From: Shewanella electrodiphila
Lineage (GTDB): Bacteria > Pseudomonadota > Gammaproteobacteria > Enterobacterales > Shewanellaceae
Length of the DNA stretch: 64,000 nucleotides
Assembly (NCBI RefSeq): GCF_023283985.1
Contig: NZ_JAKIKU010000005.1
Location: 186,001 to 250,000 of the forward strand
Reading direction: 5' to 3'
Part shown: positions 63,956-64,000 of the stretch, one piece after another
Numbering within the stretch: position 1 is the first letter of the stretch
Layout of the letters: each line of letters starts with the position of its first letter
Translations under genes and position numbers: made by a program
Notes under the pieces: generated by a model
Databases searched by the model: none
Seen by the model: the letters and a program-made list of their open reading frames with translations, nothing else
Told to the model about the DNA's origin: nothing

Positions 63956-64000
63956 TTAATCAACAGCTAAACGTTGCTCACATTTGCGAATATCTTCAGG
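63956..64000 (-). CDS. 3' end of a gene running off the window
   Basis: Reading in from the right edge on the minus strand gives an open frame PEDIRKCEQRLAVD followed by TAA at 63956-63958. It sits 27 bp upstream of the DUF2897 gene on the same strand, a normal operon spacing. Only 14 residues are visible, so no identity can be given and the frame itself is not proven. Confidence 0.35.
   Translation of the reverse strand, partial: PEDIRKCEQRLAVD

Overview
The window looks like chromosomal core DNA of a marine gammaproteobacterium, most probably a Shewanella with moderately low G+C. The grounds are the protein sequences and the gene neighbourhoods: fadR/nhaB/dsbB, ycgN/ycgL/minCDE/rnd/fadD, bepA/yfgD/perM, sodB/grxD and a complete histidine operon, together with families common in Shewanella (DUF1285, DUF4826, DUF2066, DUF2897, leucine dehydrogenase, OlsF-like acyltransferase). 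I see no rRNA, tRNA, CRISPR array, prophage or insertion-sequence transposase.

Layout. 1-3.7 kb: 3' part of ydiJ, a DUF1285 gene and a MarR regulator. 3.85-9 kb (minus): tetR, membrane-fusion protein and RND pump in one tight operon. 9.2-12.3 kb: yqhD and a DJ-1/PfpI gene, divergent from a LysR regulator; this looks like a reactive-aldehyde module. 12.4-16.8 kb: small envelope or unknown proteins, rlmI and a CBS protein. 16.9-19.6 kb (minus): OlsF-like bifunctional acyltransferase and an LpxH-like phosphoesterase. 19.9-21.6 kb: leucine dehydrogenase and DUF4826 around a palindromic operator. 21.7-29.5 kb (minus): hisL-hisGDCBHAFI with a leader peptide carrying five histidine codons and an attenuator.

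29.8-39 kb (plus): yoaA, a palindromic MITE-like element, tsaB, a disordered protein translationally coupled to an M50-type membrane protease, an exported methyltransferase, a hydrolase, fadD and rnd. 39.2-41 kb (minus): minCDE. 41-43 kb (plus): ycgL, an MltB-like transglycosylase lacking the usual catalytic Glu, and ycgN. 43-46.5 kb: dsbB and nhaB (minus) divergent from fadR, whose promoter carries a FadR-like operator. 46.5-51.4 kb (minus): prkA-yeaH-spoVR. 51.7-56.4 kb: sodB, grxD, uraA, DUF2066 and hda. 56.5-64 kb: a lipoprotein metalloprotease, bepA-yfgD-DUF2069, a TusA-like gene, perM, a conspicuously A+T-rich GDPD-like gene and DUF2897.

Most genes are housekeeping. The less ordinary signals are mostly in the gaps: a nested inverted-repeat element before tsaB, an eight-copy 14-bp tandem repeat after the DUF2057 gene, a structured spacer inside the his operon, several short perfect tandem duplications, and operator-like palindromes. 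No clear new defence or mobile system was found. Where the longest reading frame began at an implausible codon, I chose starts from Shine-Dalgarno spacing and family length.
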